From Neorhizobium petrolearium (GTDB lineage Bacteria > Pseudomonadota > Alphaproteobacteria > Rhizobiales > Rhizobiaceae), in contig NZ_JAGGJW010000022.1 of the NCBI RefSeq assembly GCF_017873175.1, forward strand, positions 1 through 64,000: a stretch of 64,000 nt of DNA, written 5' to 3'. The notes under the pieces were generated by a model. It saw nothing but the letters and a program-made list of their open reading frames with translations, made no database searches and was not told the origin of the DNA. This document shows positions 41,513-51,138 of the stretch, piece by piece. Position numbers and translations under genes: made by a program. The stretch's first letter is position 1. Every line of letters starts with the position of its first letter.

Positions 41513-42493
41513 ATGGCATCCACTCACCACAGGCAGGAAGCGATCCAGCGCGGCGCGCGCATGCTGCGCACCGCGCTCGGAGCGGCTATCGCCCGGTTTC
41601 TGGAAGACCCGGCCGTGGTCGAGGTGATGCTGAACCCCGATGGCCGCATTTGGGTAGATCGGCTTTCCGAAGGTCTGGCCGACACCGGCGAGACGATGAC
41701 AGCCGCCGACGGCGAGCGCATCGTGCGCCTGGTCGCGCATCATGTCGGTGCGGAGGTTCACGCCCGCAGCCCGCGCGTCTCGGCCGAGTTGCCGGAGAGC
41801 GGCGAGCGGTTCGAGGGGCTGTTGCCGCCCGTGGTCGCCGCGCCGACCTTCGCCATCCGCAAACCCGCCGTCGCGGTGTTCACGCTCGACGACTATGTAG
41901 CCGCCGGCATCATGACGGGCGACCAGGCGGTGAAGCTGCGCGCAGCGGTCCAGTCCCGCGCCAACATACTCGTTGCTGGGGGCACTTCCACCGGCAAGAC
42001 AACGCTGACCAACGCGCTGCTCGCCGAGGTGGCGAAGACGCAGGATCGCGTCGTCATCATCGAGGATACCCGCGAGCTGCAATGTGCAGCCCCGAACCTT
42101 GTCGCGATGCGGACCAAGGATGGCGTTGCCACGCTTTCCGATCTCGTCCGCTCCTCGCTTCGCCTCCGGCCCGACCGCATTCCCATCGGCGAGGTCCGCG
42201 GCTCAGAAGCCCTCGACCTCCTCAAAGCCTGGGGCACCGGCCACCCGGGCGGCATCGGCACCATCCACGCCGGCTCCGGCATCGGCGCCCTGCGCCGTCT
42301 CGAGCAACTCATCCAGGAAGCTGTCGTCACCGTCCCGCGCGCACTGATCGCCGAGACGATCAATCTCGTCGCGGTTCTCTCCGGCCGGGGCTCGTCGCGC
42401 CGGCTGGCCGAACTCGCGCACGTCGACGGCATCGACCCCGCCACCGGCGACTACCGCATCACCCCCAACAACCACCCCGAACGGAGAAGCTGA
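41513..42493 (+). CDS. trbB: TrbB conjugal ATPase
   Basis: A 326-residue VirB11-type hexameric ATPase. The P-loop is GGTSTGKT (156-163), followed by IIEDTRELQ, GEVRGSEALDLLKAWGTGHP and GGIGTIHAGS. Cytoplasmic motor of the Trb type IV secretion system. First gene of the trb operon. Confidence 0.96.
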   Translation: MASTHHRQEAIQRGARMLRTALGAAIARFLEDPAVVEVMLNPDGRIWVDRLSEGLADTGETMTAADGERIVRLVAHHVGAEVHARSPRVSAELPESGERFEGLLPPVVAAPTFAIRKPAVAVFTLDDYVAAGIMTGDQAVKLRAAVQSRANILVAGGTSTGKTTLTNALLAEVAKTQDRVVIIEDTRELQCAAPNLVAMRTKDGVATLSDLVRSSLRLRPDRIPIGEVRGSEALDLLKAWGTGHPGGIGTIHAGSGIGALRRLEQLIQEAVVTVPRALIAETINLVAVLSGRGSSRRLAELAHVDGIDPATGDYRITPNNHPERRS

Positions 42494-42904
42494 ATGAATT
42501 CGCCCATCATTCCGAATGTGACCAATCCGCCCGTCCTGACGACGGTGCCCGTCGATCCGGAGCTGCCCACCGGCTTCATCATGCGCGGCAGCTACAAGCG
42601 TCTCGCCAGTTCGACCGCGCTTTTCACCATCATGATGCTGGCCGCCACGCCGCCGGCCCATGCCTCCGGCTCCTCCATGCCGTGGGAGCAGCCGCTTCAG
42701 CAGATCCTCCAGTCGATCGAGGGGCCGGTCGCCAAGATCGTGGCGGTGATCATCATCATCGCCACCGGCCTGGCACTCGCCTTCGGCGACACCAGCGGCG
42801 GCTTCCGCCGCCTGATTCAGATCGTATTCGGTCTGTCGATCGCCTTCGCGGCCAGCTCGTTCTTCCTCAGTTTCTTCAGCTTCGGCGGCGGGGTGCTTGT
42901 CTGA
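42494..42904 (+). CDS. trbC: TrbC pilin
   Basis: A 136-residue prepilin with a long leader, two hydrophobic segments (IVAVIIIIATGLALAF in outline, and LIQIVFGLSIAFAASSFFLS) and AHASGSSMPWEQPLQ between, the likely processing region. Substrate of the TraF peptidase. The ATG abuts the trbB stop. Confidence 0.93.
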   Translation: MNSPIIPNVTNPPVLTTVPVDPELPTGFIMRGSYKRLASSTALFTIMMLAATPPAHASGSSMPWEQPLQQILQSIEGPVAKIVAVIIIIATGLALAFGDTSGGFRRLIQIVFGLSIAFAASSFFLSFFSFGGGVLV

Positions 42905-43185
42905 TGGCGGCCGTCCTCGAACAGCTCGACGCGGTGCCGGGCTTTTCGGTGCCCGTCCATCGCGCCTTGACCGAGCACATCCTGCTCGGCGGTGCGCCGC
43001 GCTCCATCGCGATCATGAACGGCACGCTGGCCGGGGCCGTGGGCCTCGGCCTGCGCCTCTGGCTCGTCGGCCTCGCCATCTGGGCAATCGGTCATTTCGT
43101 GGCCGTCTGGGCGGCACGTCGCGATCCGCTCTTTGTCGAGGTCGGGCGCAGGCATCTGCGCATTCCGGCTTTCCTCGCGGTGTGA
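42904..43185 (+). CDS. trbD: TrbD (VirB3-like)
   Basis: A 93-residue VirB3-type inner-membrane protein. It opens with PGFSVPVHRALTEHILLGGA and has a hydrophobic stretch in the middle (GAVGLGLRLWLVGLAIWAIG). ATGA overlap with trbC. It works with the TrbE ATPase. Confidence 0.94.
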   Translation: MAAVLEQLDAVPGFSVPVHRALTEHILLGGAPRSIAIMNGTLAGAVGLGLRLWLVGLAIWAIGHFVAVWAARRDPLFVEVGRRHLRIPAFLAV

Positions 43186-43195
43186 GGAGGCCGCC

Positions 43196-45652
43196 ATGAT
43201 GAATCTCGCCGAATATCGTCGCACTACCGCTCGCCTCGCCGACTATCTGCCCTGGGTCGCTCTGGTCGCGCCCGGCATCGTGCTGAACAAGGATGGCTCT
43301 TTCCAGCGCACGGCCCGCTTTCGGGGTCCGGATCTGGATTCCTCCGTCGCGGCCGAGCTGGTTGCCGTTGCGAGCCGCATCAACAACGCTTTCCGCCGCC
43401 TTGGCCTGGGCTGGAGCATATTTGTCGAAGCACAGCGGCACGAGGCCGCCACCTATCCGGATAGCGTCTTTCCCGATCCGGCTTCAGGTCTGGTCGATGC
43501 CGAGCGCAAGGCCGACTTCGAAGAGGCGGGCGCACATTTCGTATCGAGCTATTTCCTCACCTTCCTGTTTCTTCCGCCGGCGGAGGAAGCCGCGCGCATC
43601 GAGTCCTGGCTTTACGAAGGCCGTGAGCGCTCGGGCGTCGACCCCCACGAGATCCTGCGCGCCTTCACCGATCGCACCGACCGCGTGCTGGCGCTGCTCG
43701 ACGGCTTCATGCCGTCCTGCGGTTGGCTCGATGACAGCGAGACGCTGACCTACCTGCATTCCTGCGTGTCGACAAAGCGCCACCGCGTCCGCGTGCCGGA
43801 AACGCCGGTCTATCTCGACGCGCTGCTCGCCGACCAGCCACTCACCGGCGGTTTGGAGCCGCGTCTTGGCGACCAGAATCTGCGTGTGCTGACTATCGTC
43901 GGCTTCCCGACGGCGACCACACCGGGCCTGCTCGACGAGCTGAACCGGCTAGCTTTCCCGTATCGCTGGTCGACGCGCGCGATCCTGCTCGACAAGACCG
44001 ACGCGACGAAGCTGCTGACCAAAATCAGGCGGCAGTGGTTCGCCAAGCGAAAGTCGATTGCCGCGATCCTCAAGGAGGTGATGACCAACGAGCAATCGGT
44101 GCTCGTGGACACTGACGCCGCGAACAAGGCAGCCGACGCGGACATGGCCTTGCAGGAACTCGGCGCGGATGTCGCCGGCATGGCCTATGTCACCGCGACC
44201 ATCACGGTCTGGGACGCCGACCCGCGCCTTGCCGACGAAAAGCTGCGGCTGGTCGAGAAGGTCATCCAGGGCCGCGACTTCACCGCCATGATCGAGACGG
44301 TGAACGCCGTCGACGCCTGGCTCGGCAGTCTGCCCGGCCATGTCTACGCGAATGTGCGACAGCCGCCGATCTCGACGCTCAATCTCGCCCACATGATCCC
44401 CCTCTCTGCCGTGTGGGCGGGGCCGGAACGGGACGAACACTTCGATGCGCCCCCGCTGCTTTACGGTAGAACCGAAGGTTCGACCCCGTTCCGGTTGTCT
44501 TTGCATGTGGGCGACGTCGGCCACACGCTCGTTGTCGGCCCGACGGGCGCGGGCAAATCCGTGCTGCTCGCGCTCATGGCTTTGCAGTTCCGCCGTTACC
44601 TCCGCAGCCAGGTCTTCGCCTTCGACTTCGGCGGCTCGATCCGCGCCGCCGCGCTCGCCATGGGCGGTGACTGGCACGATCTCGGCGGCGGACTGACCGA
44701 AGGATCGGACGCCTCGGTATCGCTCCAGCCGTTGGCCCGCATTCACGATACCTATGAACGTGCCTGGGCCGCCGACTGGATCGTCGCGATCCTGATGCGG
44801 GAAGGCATCAAGATCACGCCGGAGGCAAAGGAGCATATCTGGACGGCGCTCACCTCGCTTGCCTCGGCGCCGGTCGGCGAGCGCACGATCACTGGCCTCA
44901 GCGTTCTTCTTCAGTCCAACGATCTCAAGCAGGCGCTCCGGCCTTACTGCGTCGGCGGCCCCTACGGTCGGCTGCTGGATGCCGAAGCTGAACATCTCGG
45001 CTCGGCGGACGTACAGGCATTCGAGATCGAGGGGCTGGTCGGGACGGGCGCGGCCCCGGCTGTACTCGCCTATCTCTTTCATCGCATCGGCGACAGGCTC
45101 GACGGGCGACCGACGCTGCTCATCATTGACGAGGGCTGGCTCGCGCTCGATGACGAAGGCTTCGCCAGCCAGCTCCGCGAATGGCTGAAGACGCTCCGTA
45201 AGAAAAACGCCTCGGTCATCTTCGCCACCCAGTCGCTCAGCGATATCGACAATTCGGACATCGCGCCGGCAATCATCGAAAGCTGCCCGACGCGACTGCT
45301 TCTGCCGAACGAGCGCGCGATCGAGCCGCAGATCACGGCCATCTATCGCCGCTTCGGCCTCAACGACCGTCAGATCGAGATCCTCGCGCGGGCGACACCC
45401 AAGCGCGACTACTACTGCCAGTCGCGGCGCGGCAATCGCCTGTTCGAATTGGGCCTGTCCGAAGTCGGGCTCGCGCTCTGCGCCGCTTCCTCGAAATCCG
45501 ACCAGACCCTGATCGCCAACCTCGTCGCTGAGCATGGCCGCGAAGGCTTTCTCGCGGCCTGGCTCAAGGCTCGTGATGCCGGCTGGGCCGCCGATCTCAT
45601 CTCGACTTTTCCGACCCTCGTCCCCGAAGCCGAAAAGGAAACTGAATCATGA
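43196..45652 (+). CDS. trbE: TrbE (VirB4-type) ATPase
   Basis: An 818-residue VirB4-type ATPase with the CagE/TrbE N-terminal region and a C-terminal motor: P-loop GPTGAGKS (448-455), Walker B LLIIDEGWLALDD, and SVIFATQSLSDIDNS. GAGGAGG precedes ATG 43196; a second ATG at 43199 is possible. Confidence 0.96.
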   Translation: MMNLAEYRRTTARLADYLPWVALVAPGIVLNKDGSFQRTARFRGPDLDSSVAAELVAVASRINNAFRRLGLGWSIFVEAQRHEAATYPDSVFPDPASGLVDAERKADFEEAGAHFVSSYFLTFLFLPPAEEAARIESWLYEGRERSGVDPHEILRAFTDRTDRVLALLDGFMPSCGWLDDSETLTYLHSCVSTKRHRVRVPETPVYLDALLADQPLTGGLEPRLGDQNLRVLTIVGFPTATTPGLLDELNRLAFPYRWSTRAILLDKTDATKLLTKIRRQWFAKRKSIAAILKEVMTNEQSVLVDTDAANKAADADMALQELGADVAGMAYVTATITVWDADPRLADEKLRLVEKVIQGRDFTAMIETVNAVDAWLGSLPGHVYANVRQPPISTLNLAHMIPLSAVWAGPERDEHFDAPPLLYGRTEGSTPFRLSLHVGDVGHTLVVGPTGAGKSVLLALMALQFRRYLRSQVFAFDFGGSIRAAALAMGGDWHDLGGGLTEGSDASVSLQPLARIHDTYERAWAADWIVAILMREGIKITPEAKEHIWTALTSLASAPVGERTITGLSVLLQSNDLKQALRPYCVGGPYGRLLDAEAEHLGSADVQAFEIEGLVGTGAAPAVLAYLFHRIGDRLDGRPTLLIIDEGWLALDDEGFASQLREWLKTLRKKNASVIFATQSLSDIDNSDIAPAIIESCPTRLLLPNERAIEPQITAIYRRFGLNDRQIEILARATPKRDYYCQSRRGNRLFELGLSEVGLALCAASSKSDQTLIANLVAEHGREGFLAAWLKARDAGWAADLISTFPTLVPEAEKETES

Positions 45653-46413
45653 CGACCCGTTCTGTCCGCTCTCCTGCCGTCCTTCTCGCGGCGACCATGC
45701 TTGCCATGCCGCTGGCGGTCTCGCCGGTGGTGACCACGCCTGCCTACGCCTGGAGAATCGTCTTCGATCCGAGCAACTACGCGCAGAACGTGCTCACGGC
45801 GGCGCGCACGCTCGAACAGATCAACCATCAGATCACCTCACTTCAGAACGAGGCGACGATGCTGATCAATCAGGCGCGCAACCTTGCGAGCCTTCCGTTC
45901 TCCTCGCTCCAGACGCTTCAGCAGAACGTTCAGCGCACGCAGCAGCTTCTGACCCAGGCTCAGAACATCGCCTTCGACGTGCAGCGGATCGATCAGGCGT
46001 TCCAGCAGCAGTACGGCAACGTCTCGATGTCGGCCACGGATCAGCAGCTCGTCTCCGACGCGCGCTCGCGCTGGCAGAACACGGTCGGCGGCCTGCAGGA
46101 CGCCATGCGCGTCCAGGCCGGTGTCGTCAGCAATATCGACACCAATCGCACGCAAATGAGCGAACTGGTGAACCAGAGCCAGGGCGCGACCGGCGCACTC
46201 CAGGCGACGCAGGCCGGCAACCAGCTCCTCGCGCTCCAGTCGCAGCAGCTCTCCGATCTGGTGGCCTTACTTGCGGCTAACGGGCGTGCCGGCGCGCTGA
46301 CCGAAGCCGAGCGCACGGCTGCGGCCGAGCAGGGACGGGAACAGCGCCGCCGCTTCCTGACGCCGGGCGCGGGCTACCAGCCGGGCAACGCGCAGATGTT
46401 CAACGGCAACTGA
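45649..46413 (+). CDS. trbJ: TrbJ (VirB5-like)
   Basis: A 254-residue protein with a signal peptide ending near VTTPAYA. The mature part is a long coiled coil rich in Gln and Asn (LEQINHQITSLQNEATMLIN and onward), as in VirB5-like minor pilins. ATGA overlap with trbE. Confidence 0.94.
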   Translation: MTTRSVRSPAVLLAATMLAMPLAVSPVVTTPAYAWRIVFDPSNYAQNVLTAARTLEQINHQITSLQNEATMLINQARNLASLPFSSLQTLQQNVQRTQQLLTQAQNIAFDVQRIDQAFQQQYGNVSMSATDQQLVSDARSRWQNTVGGLQDAMRVQAGVVSNIDTNRTQMSELVNQSQGATGALQATQAGNQLLALQSQQLSDLVALLAANGRAGALTEAERTAAAEQGREQRRRFLTPGAGYQPGNAQMFNGN

Positions 46414-46423
46414 GGGCGGGCTT

Positions 46424-46711
46424 ATGGACGGCAAGATGCTGGCCCGACTGGGCGCTGTCGTGTTCGTCGCCGTCGCCATCACGGCGGCGGTCGTCGAACT
46501 GACCCGAAAGGAGGAGCCGTCAGAGGATTTCTCCACGCGCATTATCGAACCCCAGCGCGATCCGCTGCGCGAGAGACAGCGCCGGTGCCAGCAGCTTGGC
46601 CAGCAGGCCGCGAGCGATGCCGAGTGCCTGCGCGTCTGGGCGGAAACGCGCGATCGGTTCCTCGGCCGCCCGGCTGCGCCGGCGTCGCCATCCTCCAGCG
46701 AAGGGCGGTGA
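46424..46711 (+). CDS. trbK: TrbK-type small protein
   Basis: A 95-residue protein with one N-terminal helix (LGAVVFVAVAITAAVVEL) and a charged tail with two Cys (RRCQQLG, AECLRVW). It lies between trbJ and trbL, the usual place of the alternative TrbK family of alphaproteobacteria. Entry exclusion is the RP4 TrbK role, but this lipobox-free variant is not shown to do it. Confidence 0.83.
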   Translation: MDGKMLARLGAVVFVAVAITAAVVELTRKEEPSEDFSTRIIEPQRDPLRERQRRCQQLGQQAASDAECLRVWAETRDRFLGRPAAPASPSSSEGR

Positions 46712-46714
46712 ACC

Positions 46715-48076
46715 GTGGGTGGCTCCGGCGTTATCGATACATTCCTCGGAACCTTCACCCGCTATATTGACAGCGGGTTCGGCCTACTCGGTGGCGAGGT
46801 GGCATTTATCGCGACCACGCTCATCGTCATCGACGTGACGCTGGCGGCTCTCTTCTGGAGCTGGGGCGCCGATGACGACATCATCGCGCGGCTGGTGAAG
46901 AAAACCCTGTTTGTCGGCGTCTTCGCCTACCTGATTTCCAATTGGAACAACCTCGCCAAGATCGTCTTCGACAGCTTCTCCGGTCTCGGATTGAAGGCCG
47001 CAGGCACCGGCTTCACCGCTCAGGATCTCCTCCGTCCAGGTAAGGTTGCGCAAACCGGCCTCGATGCCGCGCGTCCCTTGCTCGACGCGATATCGCCCCT
47101 GATGGGCTGGATCGCGGTTTTCGAGAACCTGATCCAGATCGTCTGCCTGCTCTTTGCCTGGGCGCTGGTCATCCTTGCTTTCTTCATTCTCGCGATCCAG
47201 CTCTTCGTGACGCTGATCGAGTTCAAGTTGAGCACGCTCGCCGGCTTCGTACTGATCCCCTTCGGCCTGTTCGGCAAAACCGCCTTCATGGCCGAGCGCG
47301 TGCTTGGTAACGTGATTTCCAGCGGCATCAAGGTGCTGGTCCTGGCGGTCATCGTCGGCATCGGCTCAACATTGTTCAGCCAGTTTACGCAGGGCTTCGG
47401 CGGTCAGACCCCGAGCATCGACGACGCCATGGCCATCGTCCTTGCGGCACTTTCACTCGTCGGCCTCGGCATTTTCGGTCCCGGCATTGCCTCGGGTCTT
47501 GTCAGCGGCGGTCCCCAACTTGGCGCAGGCGCCGCGGTTGGCACCGGCCTTGCTGTCGGCGGTGCGGCACTTGCCGCCGGCGGTGGCGCAATGCTGGCTG
47601 CCAAGGGCGGAGCTGCTCTTCTTTCCGGCGGCGCCGCTGCCGCGCGTGGTGGAGCTGCGGCGGCCGGCGCAGCATCATCCGCCTACACCCTTGGCTCCAT
47701 GGGCCAGTCGGGAGCATCCGGCGTCGCGTCCGGCCTGGGAGGCGTAGCGCGCGCCGCCGGATCAGCCTCCATTTCCCCGTTGCGCCGTGCCGCTTCCCGC
47801 GCCTCCGAAAGCATGAAGTCCAGCTTCTCCAACGGCGCGCGCGCAGGCGTCAGCGCCACCGGCGGTTCCTTCACGGCCAGCGCAGACGTCGGCGAATCCG
47901 AACGCGCTTCTGTTGGTCCCGCAGCCACATCCGACCAACCTCCGGCATGGGCGCAGCGCATCAAGCGCGGCCGGAATGTCTCCCACGGCGTCAGCGCCGC
48001 CGCCCATGCCGTGCGCTCTGGCGACAGCCATGGGTCCGGCGCATCCGTCAATCTCTCTGAAAGTGACCGCTCATGA
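46715..48076 (+). CDS. trbL: TrbL (VirB6-like) membrane protein
   Basis: A 453-residue polytopic protein with about six membrane helices in the first 290 residues. A low-complexity Ala/Gly/Ser C-terminal tail follows, ending NLSESDRS. GTG 46715 is the start, four bases after the trbK stop. Forms the inner-membrane part of the channel. Confidence 0.94.
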   Translation: MGGSGVIDTFLGTFTRYIDSGFGLLGGEVAFIATTLIVIDVTLAALFWSWGADDDIIARLVKKTLFVGVFAYLISNWNNLAKIVFDSFSGLGLKAAGTGFTAQDLLRPGKVAQTGLDAARPLLDAISPLMGWIAVFENLIQIVCLLFAWALVILAFFILAIQLFVTLIEFKLSTLAGFVLIPFGLFGKTAFMAERVLGNVISSGIKVLVLAVIVGIGSTLFSQFTQGFGGQTPSIDDAMAIVLAALSLVGLGIFGPGIASGLVSGGPQLGAGAAVGTGLAVGGAALAAGGGAMLAAKGGAALLSGGAAAARGGAAAAGAASSAYTLGSMGQSGASGVASGLGGVARAAGSASISPLRRAASRASESMKSSFSNGARAGVSATGGSFTASADVGESERASVGPAATSDQPPAWAQRIKRGRNVSHGVSAAAHAVRSGDSHGSGASVNLSESDRS

Positions 48077-48762
48077 ACCTCTTCAAACGACCGGCCGTGC
48101 ATTACGGCAAGACCCCTGAGCCTGAAACACCCTACCAGAAGGCCGCACAGGTCTGGGACGAACGCCTCGGCTCCGCTCGGGTGCAAGCCAGGAACTGGCG
48201 CTACATGGCCTTTGGCTCGCTGATATTGTCGGCGGGCTTCGCCTCAGCGCTGGTCTATCAGTCCGCTCGTGGGACGGTCGTGCCGTGGGTTGTCCAGGTG
48301 GACAATCTCGGTCAGGCGCAGGCCGTTGCGCCGGCCGCTGCCGATTATCGACCGACCGATCCGCAGGTGGCCTGGCATCTCGCGCGCTTCATCGAGCAGA
48401 CGAGAAGCATTCCCGCCGACCCGATCATCGTCCGTCAGAACTGGCTCAGGGCCTATGAATGGACGACTGATCGGGGCGCGACTGCCCTCAACGACTATGC
48501 TCGCGCGAACGATCCCTTCACCAAGGTCGGCAAGCAGCAGGTTGCTGTCGAAGTCTCCAGCGTCATCCGCGCTTCTCCAGACAGCTTCCGCGTCGCGTGG
48601 ACGGAACGGCATTTCGAGAACGGTCAGCTCGGTGCGACCGAGCGATGGACCGCGATCCTGACCATCGTCATCCAGCCTCCGCGCGATGCCGAGCGGCTGA
48701 AGGTCAATCCGCTCGGAATTTACATCAACGCCATCAATTGGTCGCGGGAGATGAGCCAATGA
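48073..48762 (+). CDS. trbF: TrbF (VirB8-like)
   Basis: A 229-residue VirB8-type protein: cytoplasmic start, one helix (YMAFGSLILSAGFASALVYQ), and a periplasmic NTF2-like domain (VPWVVQVDNLGQAQAV, INAINWSREM at the end). ATGA overlaps on both sides. Confidence 0.95.
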   Translation: MNLFKRPAVHYGKTPEPETPYQKAAQVWDERLGSARVQARNWRYMAFGSLILSAGFASALVYQSARGTVVPWVVQVDNLGQAQAVAPAAADYRPTDPQVAWHLARFIEQTRSIPADPIIVRQNWLRAYEWTTDRGATALNDYARANDPFTKVGKQQVAVEVSSVIRASPDSFRVAWTERHFENGQLGATERWTAILTIVIQPPRDAERLKVNPLGIYINAINWSREMSQ

Positions 48763-49742
48763 GATCGGCTTTCCGTAACCCCGCCATTCCGGTTTTCCGT
48801 AAATCCGTACTTCCGGTTCTGCTGTTTTCCGCCACCGCGTTGGCTGGTTGTGCCACGCCGCAAAAGCCGCCCGAGATCAGCTACGATCGAGATGTTCCGG
48901 CTTTGCCTGCCGTTCCCGTATCGGTGACGGACGATCGGCCCCGTCCGATCCACATCCCTCCGGCCTGGACGCCGGCAAAGGGCGGCACGGCGGCCAGCAC
49001 ACCAATCGCTCGCGTCGAGAACGCCAACGCTGCCGCTCGCGTGCAGCCGCGCCGGGAGGGGTACTTCAATGCGATCCAGATCTACCCCTGGTCGGAAGGG
49101 GCGCTCTATCAGGTCTATGCAGCTCCCGGGCAGATCACCGATATCGCGCTAGAACCCGGCGAGTCGCTGACAGGGGCCGGGCCGATTGCGGCTGGCGATA
49201 CCGCACGATGGATCATCGGGGACACCGAGAGCGGCACCGGCACAACGCGGCGCGTCCACATCCTCGTGAAGCCTTCAAGGCCGGACATCACGACCAATCT
49301 CGTCGTGACCACCGACCGGCGCGTTTACATGATCGAGCTGCGTTCCGGAGCGAAGCCCTATATGCCCTCCGTCGCATGGTCCTATCCGCGGCCGCGCGCC
49401 CGACAAGGCCAGAGCATCCCGGCGACGCCGGTCATCCCGGTCGTCGCGGCGCGCAACTACCGCTACGGTTTGACCGGCGGGAATCCGCCCTGGAAACCCG
49501 TCTCCGTCTATGATGACGGCCGCAGGGTTTACGTCGAGTTCCCGCGCGGGATCGTCCAGGGCGAAATGCCGCCGATCTTCGTCATCGGTCCGGACGGCGA
49601 AGCGCAGCTCGTCAACAGTCGTATCCACCAACACATCCTGATCGTCGATCGCTTGTTCGGCGCGGCGGAGCTGCGGCTCGGCGGCGGCGACCGTCAGCAG
49701 GTCGTCAGAATTGTCCGCACCGACCGGAGACCCGCATCATGA
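48759..49742 (+). CDS. trbG: TrbG (VirB9-like) lipoprotein
   Basis: A 327-residue VirB9-type protein with a lipobox LAGC (Cys 31), a Pro-rich stretch, and the beta domain with VYMIELRSG and RNYRYGLTGGNPPWKPVSVY. Outer-membrane-associated core component. Its start overlaps the trbF stop. Confidence 0.95.
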   Translation: MRSAFRNPAIPVFRKSVLPVLLFSATALAGCATPQKPPEISYDRDVPALPAVPVSVTDDRPRPIHIPPAWTPAKGGTAASTPIARVENANAAARVQPRREGYFNAIQIYPWSEGALYQVYAAPGQITDIALEPGESLTGAGPIAAGDTARWIIGDTESGTGTTRRVHILVKPSRPDITTNLVVTTDRRVYMIELRSGAKPYMPSVAWSYPRPRARQGQSIPATPVIPVVAARNYRYGLTGGNPPWKPVSVYDDGRRVYVEFPRGIVQGEMPPIFVIGPDGEAQLVNSRIHQHILIVDRLFGAAELRLGGGDRQQVVRIVRTDRRPAS

Positions 49743-50896
49743 GTGAGGACAAAACTAACACTGCATCTTCCATGCGTCTGCGCGCCGAGGCACCGGGCGT
49801 TACCCGCCTTTCGCGGAAAGTGCTGGCAAGCGTTGCGGCCGTCGGGCTCGTCGGCATCGGCGGCGCGCTGATCTACGCCCTCCAGACCCGCGGCGGAGGT
49901 CAGGGCGGAGAGGAACTTTACTCGACCAACAACCGCCAGACCGCAGATGGCCTCGCCGGCCTGCCGCGCGATTATACCGGACCTGTGCTAGGTCCGCCGC
50001 TGCCCGGTGATCTTGGGCGACCGATTCTTGACGCCCAGAACAGGGGCCAGCCCGTTGTTCCGCCGACGATCGCGACGCCGACCGTCGACGAAGCCGAACA
50101 ACGCCGTCGAGCCGAAGAAGAGGCGGCCCGCACCAGCCGCGTCTTCTTCCAGACCCAGCCAAGTGCGACACCCGGGACGCCCGGTGGCGCGACCACGCCA
50201 AACGTTTCCGGCTTCGATCTCGCCGGCTTGACCGGGCAACTCGGACAGCAGACCGCGCAGGATCGGCAGCTTGCGTTTCTGAATGCGCCCGCCGATCGCC
50301 GGACCACATCGTCGGATCGGGTCGTGGCTCCGGCTTCGCCGTTCATCCTTCAGGCAGGAGCGGTGATCCCCGCCGCGCTTATCACCGGCATCCGTTCCGA
50401 TCTGCCTGGCCAGATCACGGCGCAGGTGACGGAAAACATCTATGACAGCCCGACCGGAAGATTGCTTCTGATCCCGCAGGGCACCCGGATTATCGGCCAG
50501 TACGACAACAACGTGCAGTTCGGGCAGAGACGAGCGCTGTTGGTCTGGAACCGGCTGATCTTCCCGAACGGCCGTTCCATCGTGCTCGAACGTCAGCCGG
50601 GCGCCGATACCCAGGGCTATGCTGGCCTTGAAGATGGCGTCGATTACCACTGGTGGGATCTGGCCAAGGCGGCGGGATTGTCCACGCTGCTCGCGGTCGG
50701 CACAGAACTGGCGGTCAGCGACGAGGACCGCTTGGTGCGCGCCATCCGTGATGGAGCACAGGACACCATCAACGACGCCGGCCAGCAGATCGTCCGGCGC
50801 CAGTTGCAGGTTGCGCCGACATTGACCATCCGACCGGGCTTCCCCGTCCGCGTTATGGTCACCCGCGATCTTGTCCTCGAACCCTATAGAGGCTGA
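49739..50896 (+). CDS. trbI: TrbI (VirB10-like)
   Basis: A 385-residue VirB10-type protein: N-terminal helix (VLASVAAVGLVGIGGALIYA), a Pro/Gln-rich periplasmic linker, and a C-terminal barrel domain (AGAVIPAALITGIRSDLPGQ, GTRIIGQYDN, PGFPVRVMVTRDLVL at the end). It energises the core complex. Confidence 0.95.
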   Translation: MSEDKTNTASSMRLRAEAPGVTRLSRKVLASVAAVGLVGIGGALIYALQTRGGGQGGEELYSTNNRQTADGLAGLPRDYTGPVLGPPLPGDLGRPILDAQNRGQPVVPPTIATPTVDEAEQRRRAEEEAARTSRVFFQTQPSATPGTPGGATTPNVSGFDLAGLTGQLGQQTAQDRQLAFLNAPADRRTTSSDRVVAPASPFILQAGAVIPAALITGIRSDLPGQITAQVTENIYDSPTGRLLLIPQGTRIIGQYDNNVQFGQRRALLVWNRLIFPNGRSIVLERQPGADTQGYAGLEDGVDYHWWDLAKAAGLSTLLAVGTELAVSDEDRLVRAIRDGAQDTINDAGQQIVRRQLQVAPTLTIRPGFPVRVMVTRDLVLEPYRG

Positions 50897-50898
50897 CC

Positions 50899-51138
50899 AT
50901 GGCAAAGCTGAAACTCGGACCGATCGTCGACGACAGGCCCGTCAAGGTGACGGTAGACCTACCTGCACAACTGCATCGTAACCTTGTGGCCTATGCCGAA
51001 ATCCTGGCCCGAGAGACCGGCCAGCCCGTCGCCGATCCCGTGAGGCTCATCGTGCCCATGCTGGAGAGGTTCATCTCGACAGATCGGGGCTTTGCGAAAG
51101 CTCGGCGCTCCACGCAATCGTCGACGGCGCAAGTCTGA
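50899..51138 (+). CDS. DUF2274 protein
   Basis: A 79-residue DUF2274 protein (MAKLKLGPIVDDRPVKVTVD, LPAQLHRNLVAYAEILARE) that looks like a small RHH-type regulator. It is the customary last gene of rhizobial trb operons. Its last 68 bases overlap the convergent LysR gene. Confidence 0.9.
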   Translation: MAKLKLGPIVDDRPVKVTVDLPAQLHRNLVAYAEILARETGQPVADPVRLIVPMLERFISTDRGFAKARRSTQSSTAQV

